A stretch of DNA of 12,102 nt from Darwinibacter acetoxidans_A (GTDB lineage: Bacteria; Bacillota; Limnochordia; Darwinibacteriales; Darwinibacteriaceae), in the NCBI GenBank assembly GCA_041936745.1, contig JBHGWS010000138.1, positions 1 to 12,102 of the forward strand, written 5' to 3'. The notes under the pieces were generated by a model. The model saw only the letters and a program-made list of their open reading frames with translations, did no database searches and was not told the DNA's origin. Positions 1 to 6,733 of the stretch are shown here, in pieces. Numbering within the stretch: the stretch's first letter is position 1; each line of letters begins with the position of its first letter. A program made the position numbers and the translations under genes.

Positions 1-942
1 GACGAGGTGGGCCCTGTTGCGGCTGATCAATCTTTAAGATCGATCCGGGAAGGGGTGCGCTGGGCAGACGGGGTAGTTTTAGTTGTTGATTTGATGGATT
101 TTGAAGCTGGTTTTCCAAAAGAACTATTGGATCTGGTACAAAACAGGAAACTTTTAATAGCGATAAACAAGATAGATTTGCTGCCCAAACAAACACCTCT
201 TTGGGAAGTGGAACGGTGGGCGCGCCGGCGTTTAAAAAGTTTTGGCCTGCGCGGCGCAGGTTTAGAGCTGATCAGCGCTCTAAACGGCTATGGCTTTCCC
301 AAGCTCGCTGATGGGCTTACCGGTTTTGGCCCCGGGGTTCTTTTTGCCGGCGTTGTCAATGTGGGGAAATCTAATGTCATCAGCCGCCTGTTAAAGATGC
401 GCATTGGCGGCGGCAGGCGGAAAGATATTAAACCGACAGTTTCGGCTTATCCCGGCACAACGGTGGAATATTCCCGCTGGCAGTGCCCTAACGGCTTAGT
501 CTTAGCTGACTCGCCCGGTTATGTGGCAGGCGGGCGTTTAAGTGAACTTGTCTGCCCCGAATGCGGGCGCCAGCTTGCACCCGACAAACCGCTGGCGGGA
601 AAGTTACAGCCTATTAAGCCCGGTGAGCTTTTGGCGGTTTTTGGGCTCGCTGCCGTTGAATGTTTAAAGGGGGATGGGTTGTTGCTGGGCTACAGCGCGG
701 CGGCACTTAAGTGGCGAAAAGCAAAACAAGAACAAGTGGCGCAAGTATTAGCCCCGGGCCATTTTCATTGTGCAATAGAAAAGTGGGAGCAAAAAGAGAT
801 GAGCCTGGCGCAATTTGAAGATCTTGTCATAACCGGCCTCGGCTGGGTTTCCGCCAGAAAGAGCGCTTATCGGCTGAGGGTGCATTACCCTGCGGGAGTG
901 CGGGTTTTAAAGCGGCCAAACCTAATCGGCCCGAAAAAATAA
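1..942 (+). CDS. yqeH: YqeH-like circularly permuted ribosome biogenesis GTPase (5' partial)
   Basis: The reading frame is open from the first base, so the start lies upstream; 313 residues are visible. G motifs occur in permuted order, the hallmark of the YqeH/YlqF/RsgA group: NKID (G4, residues 56-59 from the window start), SA (G5, about 92), the P-loop GVVNVGKS (G1, 117-124), a YPGTT switch element (about 150) and DSPG (G3, 170-173). The C-terminal region ends with a GLGWV block seen in YqeH proteins. YqeH family members act in assembly of the small ribosomal subunit. From the family length (about 366 residues), roughly 45-50 N-terminal residues carrying the usual zinc finger are missing because the window begins there. 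Odd: a C-x2-C pair (185 and 188) follows G3, where B. subtilis YqeH has none that I recall. No terminator follows; a 73-base gap separates it from the next gene. Confidence 0.88.
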   Translation, partial: DEVGPVAADQSLRSIREGVRWADGVVLVVDLMDFEAGFPKELLDLVQNRKLLIAINKIDLLPKQTPLWEVERWARRRLKSFGLRGAGLELISALNGYGFPKLADGLTGFGPGVLFAGVVNVGKSNVISRLLKMRIGGGRRKDIKPTVSAYPGTTVEYSRWQCPNGLVLADSPGYVAGGRLSELVCPECGRQLAPDKPLAGKLQPIKPGELLAVFGLAAVECLKGDGLLLGYSAAALKWRKAKQEQVAQVLAPGHFHCAIEKWEQKEMSLAQFEDLVITGLGWVSARKSAYRLRVHYPAGVRVLKRPNLIGPKK

Positions 943-1015
943 TATAATTTAGGCATAATGCTTGTCCTTCCGGCACATACTTTAGATATATGGCAAAAGT
1001 CAGGGAGGATAAATT

Positions 1016-1207
1016 ATGTCAGCTTATGTTTACAAAAGCGTACTTAAGTGCCGTACGGCGGATCAAGCTTTAAGCGCCATGCGCCGTCAAGTCAAGAAGC
1101 TACGAAAAAAGCATCCGGAACTGGCCGCCTGTTCTCTGGCGGATTTGGGCCTCTCCATGGAAAAAGCGGGACTAAACGCAACTTTATACTTCAAGAAAAA
1201 ATCGTAG
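1016..1207 (+). CDS. Small conserved-looking hypothetical protein, 63 aa, basic
   Basis: I do not recognise this protein. The ATG start is supported by a GGGAGG Shine-Dalgarno at about 1002-1007, and a hairpin overlaps the stop codon, so it looks like a genuine single-gene unit. The product is small and lysine/arginine-rich, with no signal peptide or membrane segment. By eye it has a strand (residues 2-10, containing VYKSVLKC), a long basic helix (about 14-36) and two further strands (about 38-50 and 53-62). That beta-alpha-beta-beta order resembles dodecin-like small proteins, but the conserved tryptophan expected in flavin-binding dodecins is absent, so this is only a topology impression. 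It sits alone between the GTPase gene and the peptidase gene. The overlapping frames in the same stretch lack a comparable ribosome binding site. Confidence 0.6.
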   Translation: MSAYVYKSVLKCRTADQALSAMRRQVKKLRKKHPELAACSLADLGLSMEKAGLNATLYFKKKS

Positions 1208-1233
1208 AGAAACCCCCGGCGGGGTTTTTCTCT
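1206..1233 (+). terminator. Rho-independent terminator-like hairpin after the 63-aa gene
   Basis: AAACCCC (1210-1216) pairs with GGGGTTT (1221-1227) around a CGGC loop. AGAG (1206-1209) can extend the stem with CTCT (1230-1233) across a two-base bulge. The T run is only five bases (1225-1229) and lies partly in the stem, so this is weaker than the other two terminators in the window. It overlaps the TAG stop codon. Confidence 0.55.
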
Positions 1234-1240
1234 CGTTAAC

Positions 1241-1288
1241 GGGAAATAGGCAGGAATTTCCCTGCAGCGACTAGAAAACACTCTAGTC
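1241..1288 (+). promoter_or_regulatory. Two tandem small hairpins in the leader of the peptidase gene
   Basis: GGGAAAT (1241-1247) is perfectly complementary to ATTTCCC (1256-1262). GACTAG (1269-1274) is perfectly complementary to CTAGTC (1283-1288). Each has an 8-base loop. Both lie between the upstream terminator and the AGGAGG at 1302-1307. No T run follows either, so they are not terminators. They could be an operator or a structured leader; I cannot tell which, and short perfect stems like these can occur by chance. Confidence 0.35.
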
Positions 1289-1313
1289 AAATAGTATATT
1301 TAGGAGGCCGAAA

Positions 1314-2375
1314 ATGGAAAAAATCGCTCGAATCAGAGAACATTTGCAATCCGAAGGAGCGGACGTCTTTTTAGGTTCTCATCCCGTTAACAGGCGTTAC
1401 CTCACCGGTTTTACCGGCTCTGCCGGTTTCGTTTGGGTCAGCCAGACACAACAGGCCCTGCTTACCGACTTTCGTTATATCGAACAGGCCAAAGCACAGT
1501 GCCCCGGCTGGGAAATAATCCGCATTGAGGAAGCTGCTGACACCATAAAACAGCTCGTCTCAGAGAGTTCAATTGAAACAATCGCTTTCGAAGCCGATCA
1601 AGTTACGGTTAAGCAGCTGGAAGAGTGGCAGGAAAAAATTCCGGCGGAATTTAAAGGGATTTCCGGTTGGGTGCAAAAGCTGCGGCTGGTGAAAGAAGAG
1701 GCGGAAATTGCCGCCATCAGGAAGGCGGCGCAGATCGGCGATGCCGCTTTTGCCGAGCTTTTGGACTCGGTGCGCTCCGGTGTGACAGAAAAAGAAATAG
1801 CTTTGGAGCTGGAATTTCTCATGCGCAAAGCGGGCGCCAGCGGTATGTCTTTCGCTCCCATCGTGGCCTCCGGACCCAACAGCGCACTGCCGCATGCCAG
1901 GCCCGGCGAGAGGATTTTCTCCTACGGTGATTTCGTTGTCTTTGATTTCGGCTGCATTGTGGACGGTTACTGTTCGGATATGACGCGCACTATAGTGATC
2001 GGCGAACCGGAAGAAAGGCACCTTTTGATCTACGATTTAGTTTTAAAAGCGCAGGTGGAATCGCTGCAGGCTGTAGCCCCGGGTAAAACGGGGAGAGAGA
2101 TTGATGCCATTGCCCGCGCTATTATCAGCGATGCAGGTTACGGGGAATACTTCGGCCACGGCTTAGGCCATGGTGTGGGCCTTGAGATCCACGAAGGGCC
2201 TCGGCTGGCGAAAAAAGATGAAACTGTACTTAAACCGGGCATGGTAGTAACAGTGGAGCCCGGCGTCTATTTGCCTGACTTTGGGGGCGTTAGGATAGAA
2301 GATCTGGTATTAGTAACGGCGGATGGTTTTGAAGTCCTCACAAGCACTCCCAAAGAGTTATATGTAATCGAATAA
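1314..2375 (+). CDS. Xaa-Pro peptidase, M24B family (YqhT-like)
   Basis: 353 residues, the same length as B. subtilis YqhT. The N-terminal creatinase-like domain covers about 1-125, followed by a pita-bread metallopeptidase domain. All five dimetal ligands are visible: D211 (VVFDFG), D222 (SDMTRT), H286 in the GHGLGHGVG motif, E315 (VEPGVY) and E329 (RIEDL). Second-shell histidines expected for the aminopeptidase P group are also present: H194 (PHAR), H282 and H293. The expected activity is cytoplasmic cleavage of an N-terminal residue preceding proline, usually with manganese. The ATG follows AGGAGG (1302-1307) at normal spacing. The EF-P gene begins 13 bases after its stop, an arrangement common in Bacillota, so the two are probably co-transcribed. 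Substrate preference (short peptides versus dipeptides) cannot be read from the sequence, so I leave out a pepP/pepQ symbol. Confidence 0.93.
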   Translation: MEKIARIREHLQSEGADVFLGSHPVNRRYLTGFTGSAGFVWVSQTQQALLTDFRYIEQAKAQCPGWEIIRIEEAADTIKQLVSESSIETIAFEADQVTVKQLEEWQEKIPAEFKGISGWVQKLRLVKEEAEIAAIRKAAQIGDAAFAELLDSVRSGVTEKEIALELEFLMRKAGASGMSFAPIVASGPNSALPHARPGERIFSYGDFVVFDFGCIVDGYCSDMTRTIVIGEPEERHLLIYDLVLKAQVESLQAVAPGKTGREIDAIARAIISDAGYGEYFGHGLGHGVGLEIHEGPRLAKKDETVLKPGMVVTVEPGVYLPDFGGVRIEDLVLVTADGFEVLTSTPKELYVIE

Positions 2376-2388
2376 GGAGGCGGTCGGC

Positions 2389-2946
2389 ATGATTTCAGTC
2401 AATGATTTGCGAACCGGAATAACAATAGAGGTGGAAGGGGAAATTTACAGTGTGATAGAATTTCTCCACGTGAAGACAGGCCGCGGCGGAGCTTTTGTTA
2501 GGACCAAAATCAGAAATGTTAAAACAGGCGCAGTTTTAGACCGCACCTTTCGCGGCGGTGAGCGGGTAGCCAGGGCTCATATCGAGACCAGGCAGATGCA
2601 GTATTTATATAATTCCGGGGATGAGTATTTCTTTATGGATACGGAAACCTACGATCAAATCTCCCTTAGGGCGGATGAGTTGGGCGATACCCCGAAATAT
2701 CTTATGGAAAATATGACTATCGGCATAGAGTTTTACCAAGGGCAGGCTATTGGAGTGGCACTGCCCACCACAGTTAACTTGAAAGTGGCCGAAACGGAAC
2801 CGGGCTTTCGCGGCGATACGGCCCAAAGTGCAACAAAACCGGCTACGTTGGAAACCGGCCTGGTCGTCCAGGTACCCCTGTTTGTGGAAGAGGGGGAATT
2901 GGTTAAAGTGGATACGCGAACCGGAGAGTATCTCTCCAGGGCTTAA
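2389..2946 (+). CDS. efp: Translation elongation factor P
   Basis: 185 residues, the standard EF-P length, beginning MISVNDLRTG and ending TRTGEYLSRA, both characteristic of the family. The protein has the three beta-barrel domains of EF-P: a KOW-like N domain (about 1-64) and two OB-like domains. It binds between the ribosomal P and E sites and relieves stalling at polyproline stretches, which makes its position beside a Xaa-Pro peptidase gene suggestive, although that linkage is a common synteny. The tip of domain I reads HVKTGRGGAF, so the position modified in many bacteria (32) is arginine, not the lysine found in B. subtilis. GGAGG immediately after the upstream stop serves as the ribosome binding site. 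The next gene follows after 20 bases. Confidence 0.97.
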   Translation: MISVNDLRTGITIEVEGEIYSVIEFLHVKTGRGGAFVRTKIRNVKTGAVLDRTFRGGERVARAHIETRQMQYLYNSGDEYFFMDTETYDQISLRADELGDTPKYLMENMTIGIEFYQGQAIGVALPTTVNLKVAETEPGFRGDTAQSATKPATLETGLVVQVPLFVEEGELVKVDTRTGEYLSRA

Positions 2947-2966
2947 GAGAATGGGAGGTTGATCCC

Positions 2967-3410
2967 GTGAAATCGATTAACGAAAAGATTGCTTATTTGC
3001 GGGGGATAATTGATGGGGACACTTCGCTAGAGGAAGAACGCATCCGCTTTTTATTCGAACAAGTCATGCTCGTCTTAGAAGAACTTGCCAAAGATCTGGA
3101 GAGTGTAGTCAAGATCCAAGAAGAACTGGAAGACTACGTCCAGGAAATCGATTTCGACTTAATGCATTTTGAGGACGATTTTTACGATGGTGAGGAATGG
3201 GAAGAAGACGATTCAGAAATGCCTGTGATCGAATTTGAGTGCCCCCAGTGCGCCGAACTGCTCGCCTTTGACGGTGACTTCTTATTAGGCCAAGGCGTTC
3301 AAATCACCTGTCCCCACTGCGGCGCAGTGGTAATGGAAACGGACGATTCCGATGAATTTGAGGAATTACCCCGCGCCGATTGGGATGAAGATCTGCCGGA
3401 TGAAGAATAG
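2967..3410 (+). CDS. Acidic zinc-ribbon protein, CD1247 N-terminal-domain-like
   Basis: 147 residues starting at GTG, with GGGAGG about 10 bases upstream. The N-terminal part (about 1-65) is helical and probably coiled coil. A very acidic stretch rich in D/E and aromatics follows (68-86), then a zinc ribbon with C92-P-Q-C95 and C115-P-H-C118, and an acidic tail. This matches, from memory, the clostridial family annotated as CD1247 N-terminal domain-containing protein, which is often found between efp and spoIIIAA; the function is unknown to me. The zinc ribbon plus strong negative charge would suit a partner of RNA polymerase, the ribosome or another basic surface, but that is inference. There is no membrane segment. 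A strong terminator closes the transcript before the sporulation operon, so it is probably co-transcribed with efp and is not part of spoIIIA. Confidence 0.75.
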   Translation: MKSINEKIAYLRGIIDGDTSLEEERIRFLFEQVMLVLEELAKDLESVVKIQEELEDYVQEIDFDLMHFEDDFYDGEEWEEDDSEMPVIEFECPQCAELLAFDGDFLLGQGVQITCPHCGAVVMETDDSDEFEELPRADWDEDLPDEE

Positions 3411-3423
3411 ACTTTTAAAAAAG

Positions 3424-3455
3424 GGCCGCCTTTGATAGGCGGCCTTATTTTTTTT
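3424..3455 (+). terminator. Strong rho-independent terminator upstream of spoIIIA
   Basis: GGCCGCC (3424-3430) and GGCGGCC (3438-3444) form a perfect 7-bp GC stem with a TTTGATA loop. TTA and then eight T residues (3448-3455) follow. It ends the efp transcript and separates it from the spoIIIA operon. Confidence 0.92.
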
Positions 3456-3456
3456 G

Positions 3457-3485
3457 TCATAACTTGTCCTGTTTTCGCATAAGGT
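3457..3485 (+). promoter_or_regulatory. Candidate sigma-E promoter of the spoIIIA operon
   Basis: TCATAAC (3457-3463) resembles the sigma-E -35 element, and CATAAGGT (3478-3485) resembles the -10 element (CATA kept, final T kept). The spacer is 14 bases, within the usual range for this mother-cell sigma factor. Transcription would start near 3491, just before the ribosome binding site at about 3493-3501. The spoIIIA operon of B. subtilis is known to be sigma-E dependent, so position and motif agree. The second half of the -10 is imperfect. Confidence 0.55.
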
Positions 3486-3508
3486 TTAGACAAAGGCGGG
3501 GTGTGCTT

Positions 3509-4396
3509 GTGGATAAATTTTTAGCGCCAAAACTAAAAGAAATCATTCAGCGTTCCGCATTCAGCGGCGAACTGGAAGAAATACGGCTGCGGCTGGGCCG
3601 CCCTTTGATGCTGAAAGGAAAGGAGGGGGCTTTGTCCCTGACAGAAGCCGGACAACCCTGCCCCCCTTCCCGGGGTTATGAGGTTACGGCGGATGATCTG
3701 GCCAGGACGCTGGAGATTATTACAAAAAATTCTTGGTATGCCTGGGAACAGGAAATTTTGGGCGGTTATCTTACACTGCCGGGAGGCCACCGGGTCGGTA
3801 TCTGCGGCCGGGCAGTCTACGCAGATGGCAAGTTAAAGACGGTAAAAGACGTTTCTTCCTTAAACTTTAGGGTGGCAAAGGAAATCATCGGTGCCGCGGA
3901 CCCCATCTTAAAAAGAGTTGCACCCGCGCCCGGGCGGGATATTTTTTCCACCTTAATTATTTCCCCGCCCGGCTGCGGTAAAACAACGCTTCTGCGGGAT
4001 TTAACCCGCCAAATCGCCGGCCTAGGTTTCCAAATCGCCGTGATCGATGAACGATCCGAAATAGCATCGTGCTACGGAGGCGCCCCCCAATTGGATGTGG
4101 GCCTGCAGACAGATGTTTTAGACGGCTACGGGAAAGAAATCGGCGTAAGCCATGCCCTCAGGGGCTTGGGGCCTGAAATAGTCGTTACGGATGAAATAGG
4201 CCACAGCCGGGATGCCTGGATTTTAGCGGAGCTGGCCCGCAGCGGCGTTAAAGTTATTGCCAGCTGCCACGGCAGTTCCTTAAGCCAGGTTAAAAACAAA
4301 AGTTGGGCTGAGGAGAGCCTGCAGGTATTTGAGTTGGCCGTAATTTTATCCCGGCGTTTGGGCCCGGGAACGGTGGAATCGGTTCTAAGGCTTTAA
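3509..4396 (+). CDS. spoIIIAA: Stage III sporulation protein AA, secretion-type ATPase
   Basis: The engulfment-stage channel ATPase, related to type II/IV secretion ATPases, and the only energy-transducing member of the SpoIIIA complex. From the GTG at 3509 it has 295 residues (B. subtilis about 307). The Walker A is PPGCGKTT (about 153-160), followed by a VIDER block (D180, E181, R182) and the Walker B VVTDEIG (D228, E229). The N-terminal region carries the family pattern EEIRLRLGRPL. I chose 3509 because AAGGCGGGG (3493-3501) lies 7-9 bases upstream. An in-frame TTG at 3464 has no ribosome binding site and would fall inside the predicted sigma-E promoter. It is the first gene of eight collinear spoIIIA genes. 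The protein is cytoplasmic, expected at the mother-cell face of the outer forespore membrane. Confidence 0.93.
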   Translation: MDKFLAPKLKEIIQRSAFSGELEEIRLRLGRPLMLKGKEGALSLTEAGQPCPPSRGYEVTADDLARTLEIITKNSWYAWEQEILGGYLTLPGGHRVGICGRAVYADGKLKTVKDVSSLNFRVAKEIIGAADPILKRVAPAPGRDIFSTLIISPPGCGKTTLLRDLTRQIAGLGFQIAVIDERSEIASCYGGAPQLDVGLQTDVLDGYGKEIGVSHALRGLGPEIVVTDEIGHSRDAWILAELARSGVKVIASCHGSSLSQVKNKSWAEESLQVFELAVILSRRLGPGTVESVLRL

Positions 4397-4428
4397 ATGG
4401 GAACATACCATAGGACAGGGGTGGGGTT

Positions 4429-4941
4429 GTGCGAATCTGGGGTGGAGTAATCACAGTTTTTTGCTGCGGCGCCATGGGCATTACGATCGCTTTAAGTTAC
4501 AGTTTAAGGGTGAAAAACCTGCGCCAATTGATCAGGTTTATCCAACTTCTCCGATCGGAAATCAATTATGCCAGAACCCCCCTGCCGGTAATTTTTGAAA
4601 AGTTAGCCGGGCAGTTTAAAGGGCCCCTGGGCAGCTTTGTCGCTTCTTTGCACAGAAAATTGGCAAACAACCGGGGCGATTCTTTCCAAGAGATATGGCA
4701 GGCATGCCTTAGAATACTTAAAGCCCAGGGCTTTCCCCCGCAGGTCCTCGATGATTTATTGGAATATGGCCTCAGCCTGGGGGTAAGTGATGCCGAGGAG
4801 CAGGAAAAACATTTAACCTTTCTCTTGATTCGCCTGGAGGAAGCATTGACAATTGCTGCAGCAGAAAAGGCAAGATACACGAAGGTGTGGCAGTATTTAG
4901 GTTTCTGCACAGGGCTTTTGATCGTGTTACTTTTGTTCTAG
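4429..4941 (+). CDS. spoIIIAB: Stage III sporulation protein AB
   Basis: 170 residues, against 171 in B. subtilis. Both ends are hydrophobic: an N-terminal membrane segment (about 3-25) and a C-terminal one (about 152-170, ending LLIVLLLF). Between them is a helical cytoplasmic region with the family features NLRQLIRFIQLLRSEI and YARTPLP. It is regarded as a type II secretion F-protein-like component of the SpoIIIA channel, probably working with the AA ATPase. The start is GTG, preceded by a purine/G-rich AGGGGTGGGG stretch (4417-4426) acting as a loose ribosome binding site. The 32-base gap from spoIIIAA is the longest between genes of the operon. The stop codon overlaps the AGGAGGG that serves spoIIIAC. 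Confidence 0.93.
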   Translation: MRIWGGVITVFCCGAMGITIALSYSLRVKNLRQLIRFIQLLRSEINYARTPLPVIFEKLAGQFKGPLGSFVASLHRKLANNRGDSFQEIWQACLRILKAQGFPPQVLDDLLEYGLSLGVSDAEEQEKHLTFLLIRLEEALTIAAAEKARYTKVWQYLGFCTGLLIVLLLF

Positions 4942-4952
4942 GAGGGATCCCT

Positions 4953-5150
4953 TTGACGGATTTATCCCCCATCTACCGGATTGCGGGGCTAGGGATTTTG
5001 GTGGCGGTCCTTAACATTTTTTTGATTCAAGCGGACCGCCAAGAGCAGGCGCAGATGCTTAGCTTGGCCGGAGTTATCATTGTCCTTTTATGGTTAGTGC
5101 AGATGGTGGCGCAGCTTTTCGCTGACGTAGAGGCGGTCTTTAGGTGGTGA
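4953..5150 (+). CDS. spoIIIAC: Stage III sporulation protein AC
   Basis: 65 residues (B. subtilis 68), a small membrane protein with two transmembrane segments (about 9-26 and 36-55) and the conserved RIAGLGILVA block. The start is TTG at 4953, seven bases-plus after AGGAGGG (4940-4946). An ATG in the same frame at 4887 would overlap spoIIIAB by 55 bases, add residues not seen in the family and lack a comparable site. It is thought to form part of the membrane platform of the SpoIIIA-SpoIIQ channel with AD and AE. Only four bases separate its stop from spoIIIAD. Confidence 0.92.
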   Translation: MTDLSPIYRIAGLGILVAVLNIFLIQADRQEQAQMLSLAGVIIVLLWLVQMVAQLFADVEAVFRW

Positions 5151-5154
5151 GCGC

Positions 5155-5550
5155 ATGCTTCTTTGGCTTCCTTTTGTGATCGGGATGGGTTTGGTGCTGA
5201 CGGTCTTTCAAGCTCATTTCCGGGAAGAAAAACCGGAATGGGCCGTGCTTTTAGCCGCCGCTTTTGTTATCACGGTGTTTTTGGGCCTAATCCCACATTT
5301 AAGCAGTGCGGTTGATGCTTTCGCCGATTTGGCAAAACAGGCCTCCGTCCATTCCTTATACTTAAGCCCCGTCATTAAAACAATTGGCGTTGCTTACCTT
5401 ACTTCCTTCGGGGCCCATTTAAGCAAGGAAGCGGGGGAAGAATCCATTTCGGCGATGATGGAGCTTGGAGGCAAGCTGGTCATCTTATTCATCGCCCTGC
5501 CGGTTTTACAGGCCATTTTAAATGCCCTGTTCGGTATATTAAGCTACTGA
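5155..5550 (+). CDS. spoIIIAD: Stage III sporulation protein AD
   Basis: 131 residues (B. subtilis 133), an integral membrane protein. Hydrophobic segments lie at about 4-20, 28-46 and 103-128, with a weaker one around 70-85. The SPVIKTIGVAYLTSFGAHLS region (71-90), followed by KEAGE, is the recognisable family core. It probably sits with AC and AE in the outer forespore membrane. The ATG lies four bases after the spoIIIAC stop, with AGGTGG in the end of that gene as the ribosome binding site, so translation is probably coupled. Confidence 0.93.
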   Translation: MLLWLPFVIGMGLVLTVFQAHFREEKPEWAVLLAAAFVITVFLGLIPHLSSAVDAFADLAKQASVHSLYLSPVIKTIGVAYLTSFGAHLSKEAGEESISAMMELGGKLVILFIALPVLQAILNALFGILSY

Positions 5551-5562
5551 TAAGGTGATTTC

Positions 5563-6729
5563 ATGCACTTAAAAAGCGTTTGTTTTTTAATCGCAATCAC
5601 TTTGCTTTTAATGCCCATTCAGGCGGCAGCGGCCGATACGGGGCTTTTCCGAGAGTCTGTGCAAAACCAGCTGGCCGAATTGGAGTTAGGGGATCTTTTG
5701 CGGTTTGGCGAACTTTTGGAAGTTGAATACCAAGATTTTATCCCCAGCCTCAATTGGCGGGAACTAACCGGGGGCGGCGCCGGCGGGCCGGGCTTGAAGC
5801 AGCTTTTAATGGTTCTTTTGGGCAGGTTCTTACACGAAATCAGGCTCAGCCTGCATCTTCTGCGCCAGTTAGTTGTGATTGGGATTTTAGCTGCCCTGCT
5901 GCAGCGTTTAAGCTCTTCTTTCGGTTCAAAGGCTGTGCTAGATCTTGCCTTTGCGGTCTGCTTTTTAGTCATGGCCTACATAGGTTTACAGAGCTTTCGC
6001 CTTGTTTTGGCGATGGCTGAAAGCACGGTTGATAACATGGTTTCTTTTATGCATTCGCTTCTGCCGACTTTGTCAGCACTTTTAATGGCAGTGGGGGGCC
6101 TGACTTCGGCCACAATTTTCCACCCGCTGCTGTGGGCTTTGGTGAGCGCAATTGCCTGGCTCGTCCACTACCTGCTGTTTCCCTTAATTTTATTCGGCAC
6201 AGCTTTCAGCTTGGTGGCTCAGTTTGCCGTTGATTTTCCCCTCTCCCGCTTGGGCGGCCTTTTCCGCCAAGCCGTCATCACTCTTTTAGGGGCCTTTTTC
6301 ATAATTTTTTCCGGTTTTATGGCGGTGCGCGGGGCGATCGCCCCCGTGGCGGACGGCATATCCCTGCGGACGGCCAAATATCTGACGAAGACATTGGTCC
6401 CGCTGGCAGGCGGCATGTTCGCCGATGCTTTGGAAATAGTGGTGGGGGGCTCTCTTTTGATAAAAAACGGCGTTGGCGCCTTTGGCCTGGCGGTGATCAT
6501 GTTTTTGGCCGCCACACCTCTGCTCAAGGTGTGGGCCGTTGTCTTAGTTTATAAAGTGGTTGCCGCCCTTTTGGAACCGATCAGCGACCGGCGCCTGGTG
6601 CAGACATTAAATAATTTGGCTGTATCGTTGACTTTAGTTTTTGCATCTTTGGGGACGGTTGCCGTGATGTTTGTTATAACCATTTCCATAGTAGTGGGGT
6701 TAGGAAATTTAGCAGTCTTTATGAGGTGA
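5563..6729 (+). CDS. spoIIIAE: Stage III sporulation protein AE, polytopic membrane protein
   Basis: 388 residues (B. subtilis about 399). An N-terminal signal peptide is visible: charged start, hydrophobic core at 6-19 and an AAAAD cleavage region near 21-25, as in other AE proteins. A soluble stretch follows (about 25-95) with a glycine-rich GGGAGG turn at 70-75, then many membrane segments from about 101 to the C-terminus. It is the largest membrane part of the SpoIIIA channel. The ATG is preceded by AAGGTGA (5552-5558) just after the spoIIIAD stop. No frameshift or internal stop is seen. Confidence 0.94.
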   Translation: MHLKSVCFLIAITLLLMPIQAAAADTGLFRESVQNQLAELELGDLLRFGELLEVEYQDFIPSLNWRELTGGGAGGPGLKQLLMVLLGRFLHEIRLSLHLLRQLVVIGILAALLQRLSSSFGSKAVLDLAFAVCFLVMAYIGLQSFRLVLAMAESTVDNMVSFMHSLLPTLSALLMAVGGLTSATIFHPLLWALVSAIAWLVHYLLFPLILFGTAFSLVAQFAVDFPLSRLGGLFRQAVITLLGAFFIIFSGFMAVRGAIAPVADGISLRTAKYLTKTLVPLAGGMFADALEIVVGGSLLIKNGVGAFGLAVIMFLAATPLLKVWAVVLVYKVVAALLEPISDRRLVQTLNNLAVSLTLVFASLGTVAVMFVITISIVVGLGNLAVFMR

Positions 6730-6733
6730 GGGA

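Noticed and set aside
1569..2021. Minus-strand open frame of 150 codons inside the peptidase gene
   Set aside because: The + strand carries all peptidase catalytic residues; the antisense frame has no recognisable motif or start signal.
4404..4411. CATACCAT in the spoIIIAA-AB gap as a sigma-E -10
   Set aside because: No acceptable -35 element lies 13-15 bases upstream (the sequence there is TTCTAAG).
4887..4952. ATG upstream of spoIIIAC as its start
   Set aside because: It would overlap spoIIIAB by 55 bases and add sequence absent from the family; AGGAGGG at 4940-4946 points to TTG 4953.
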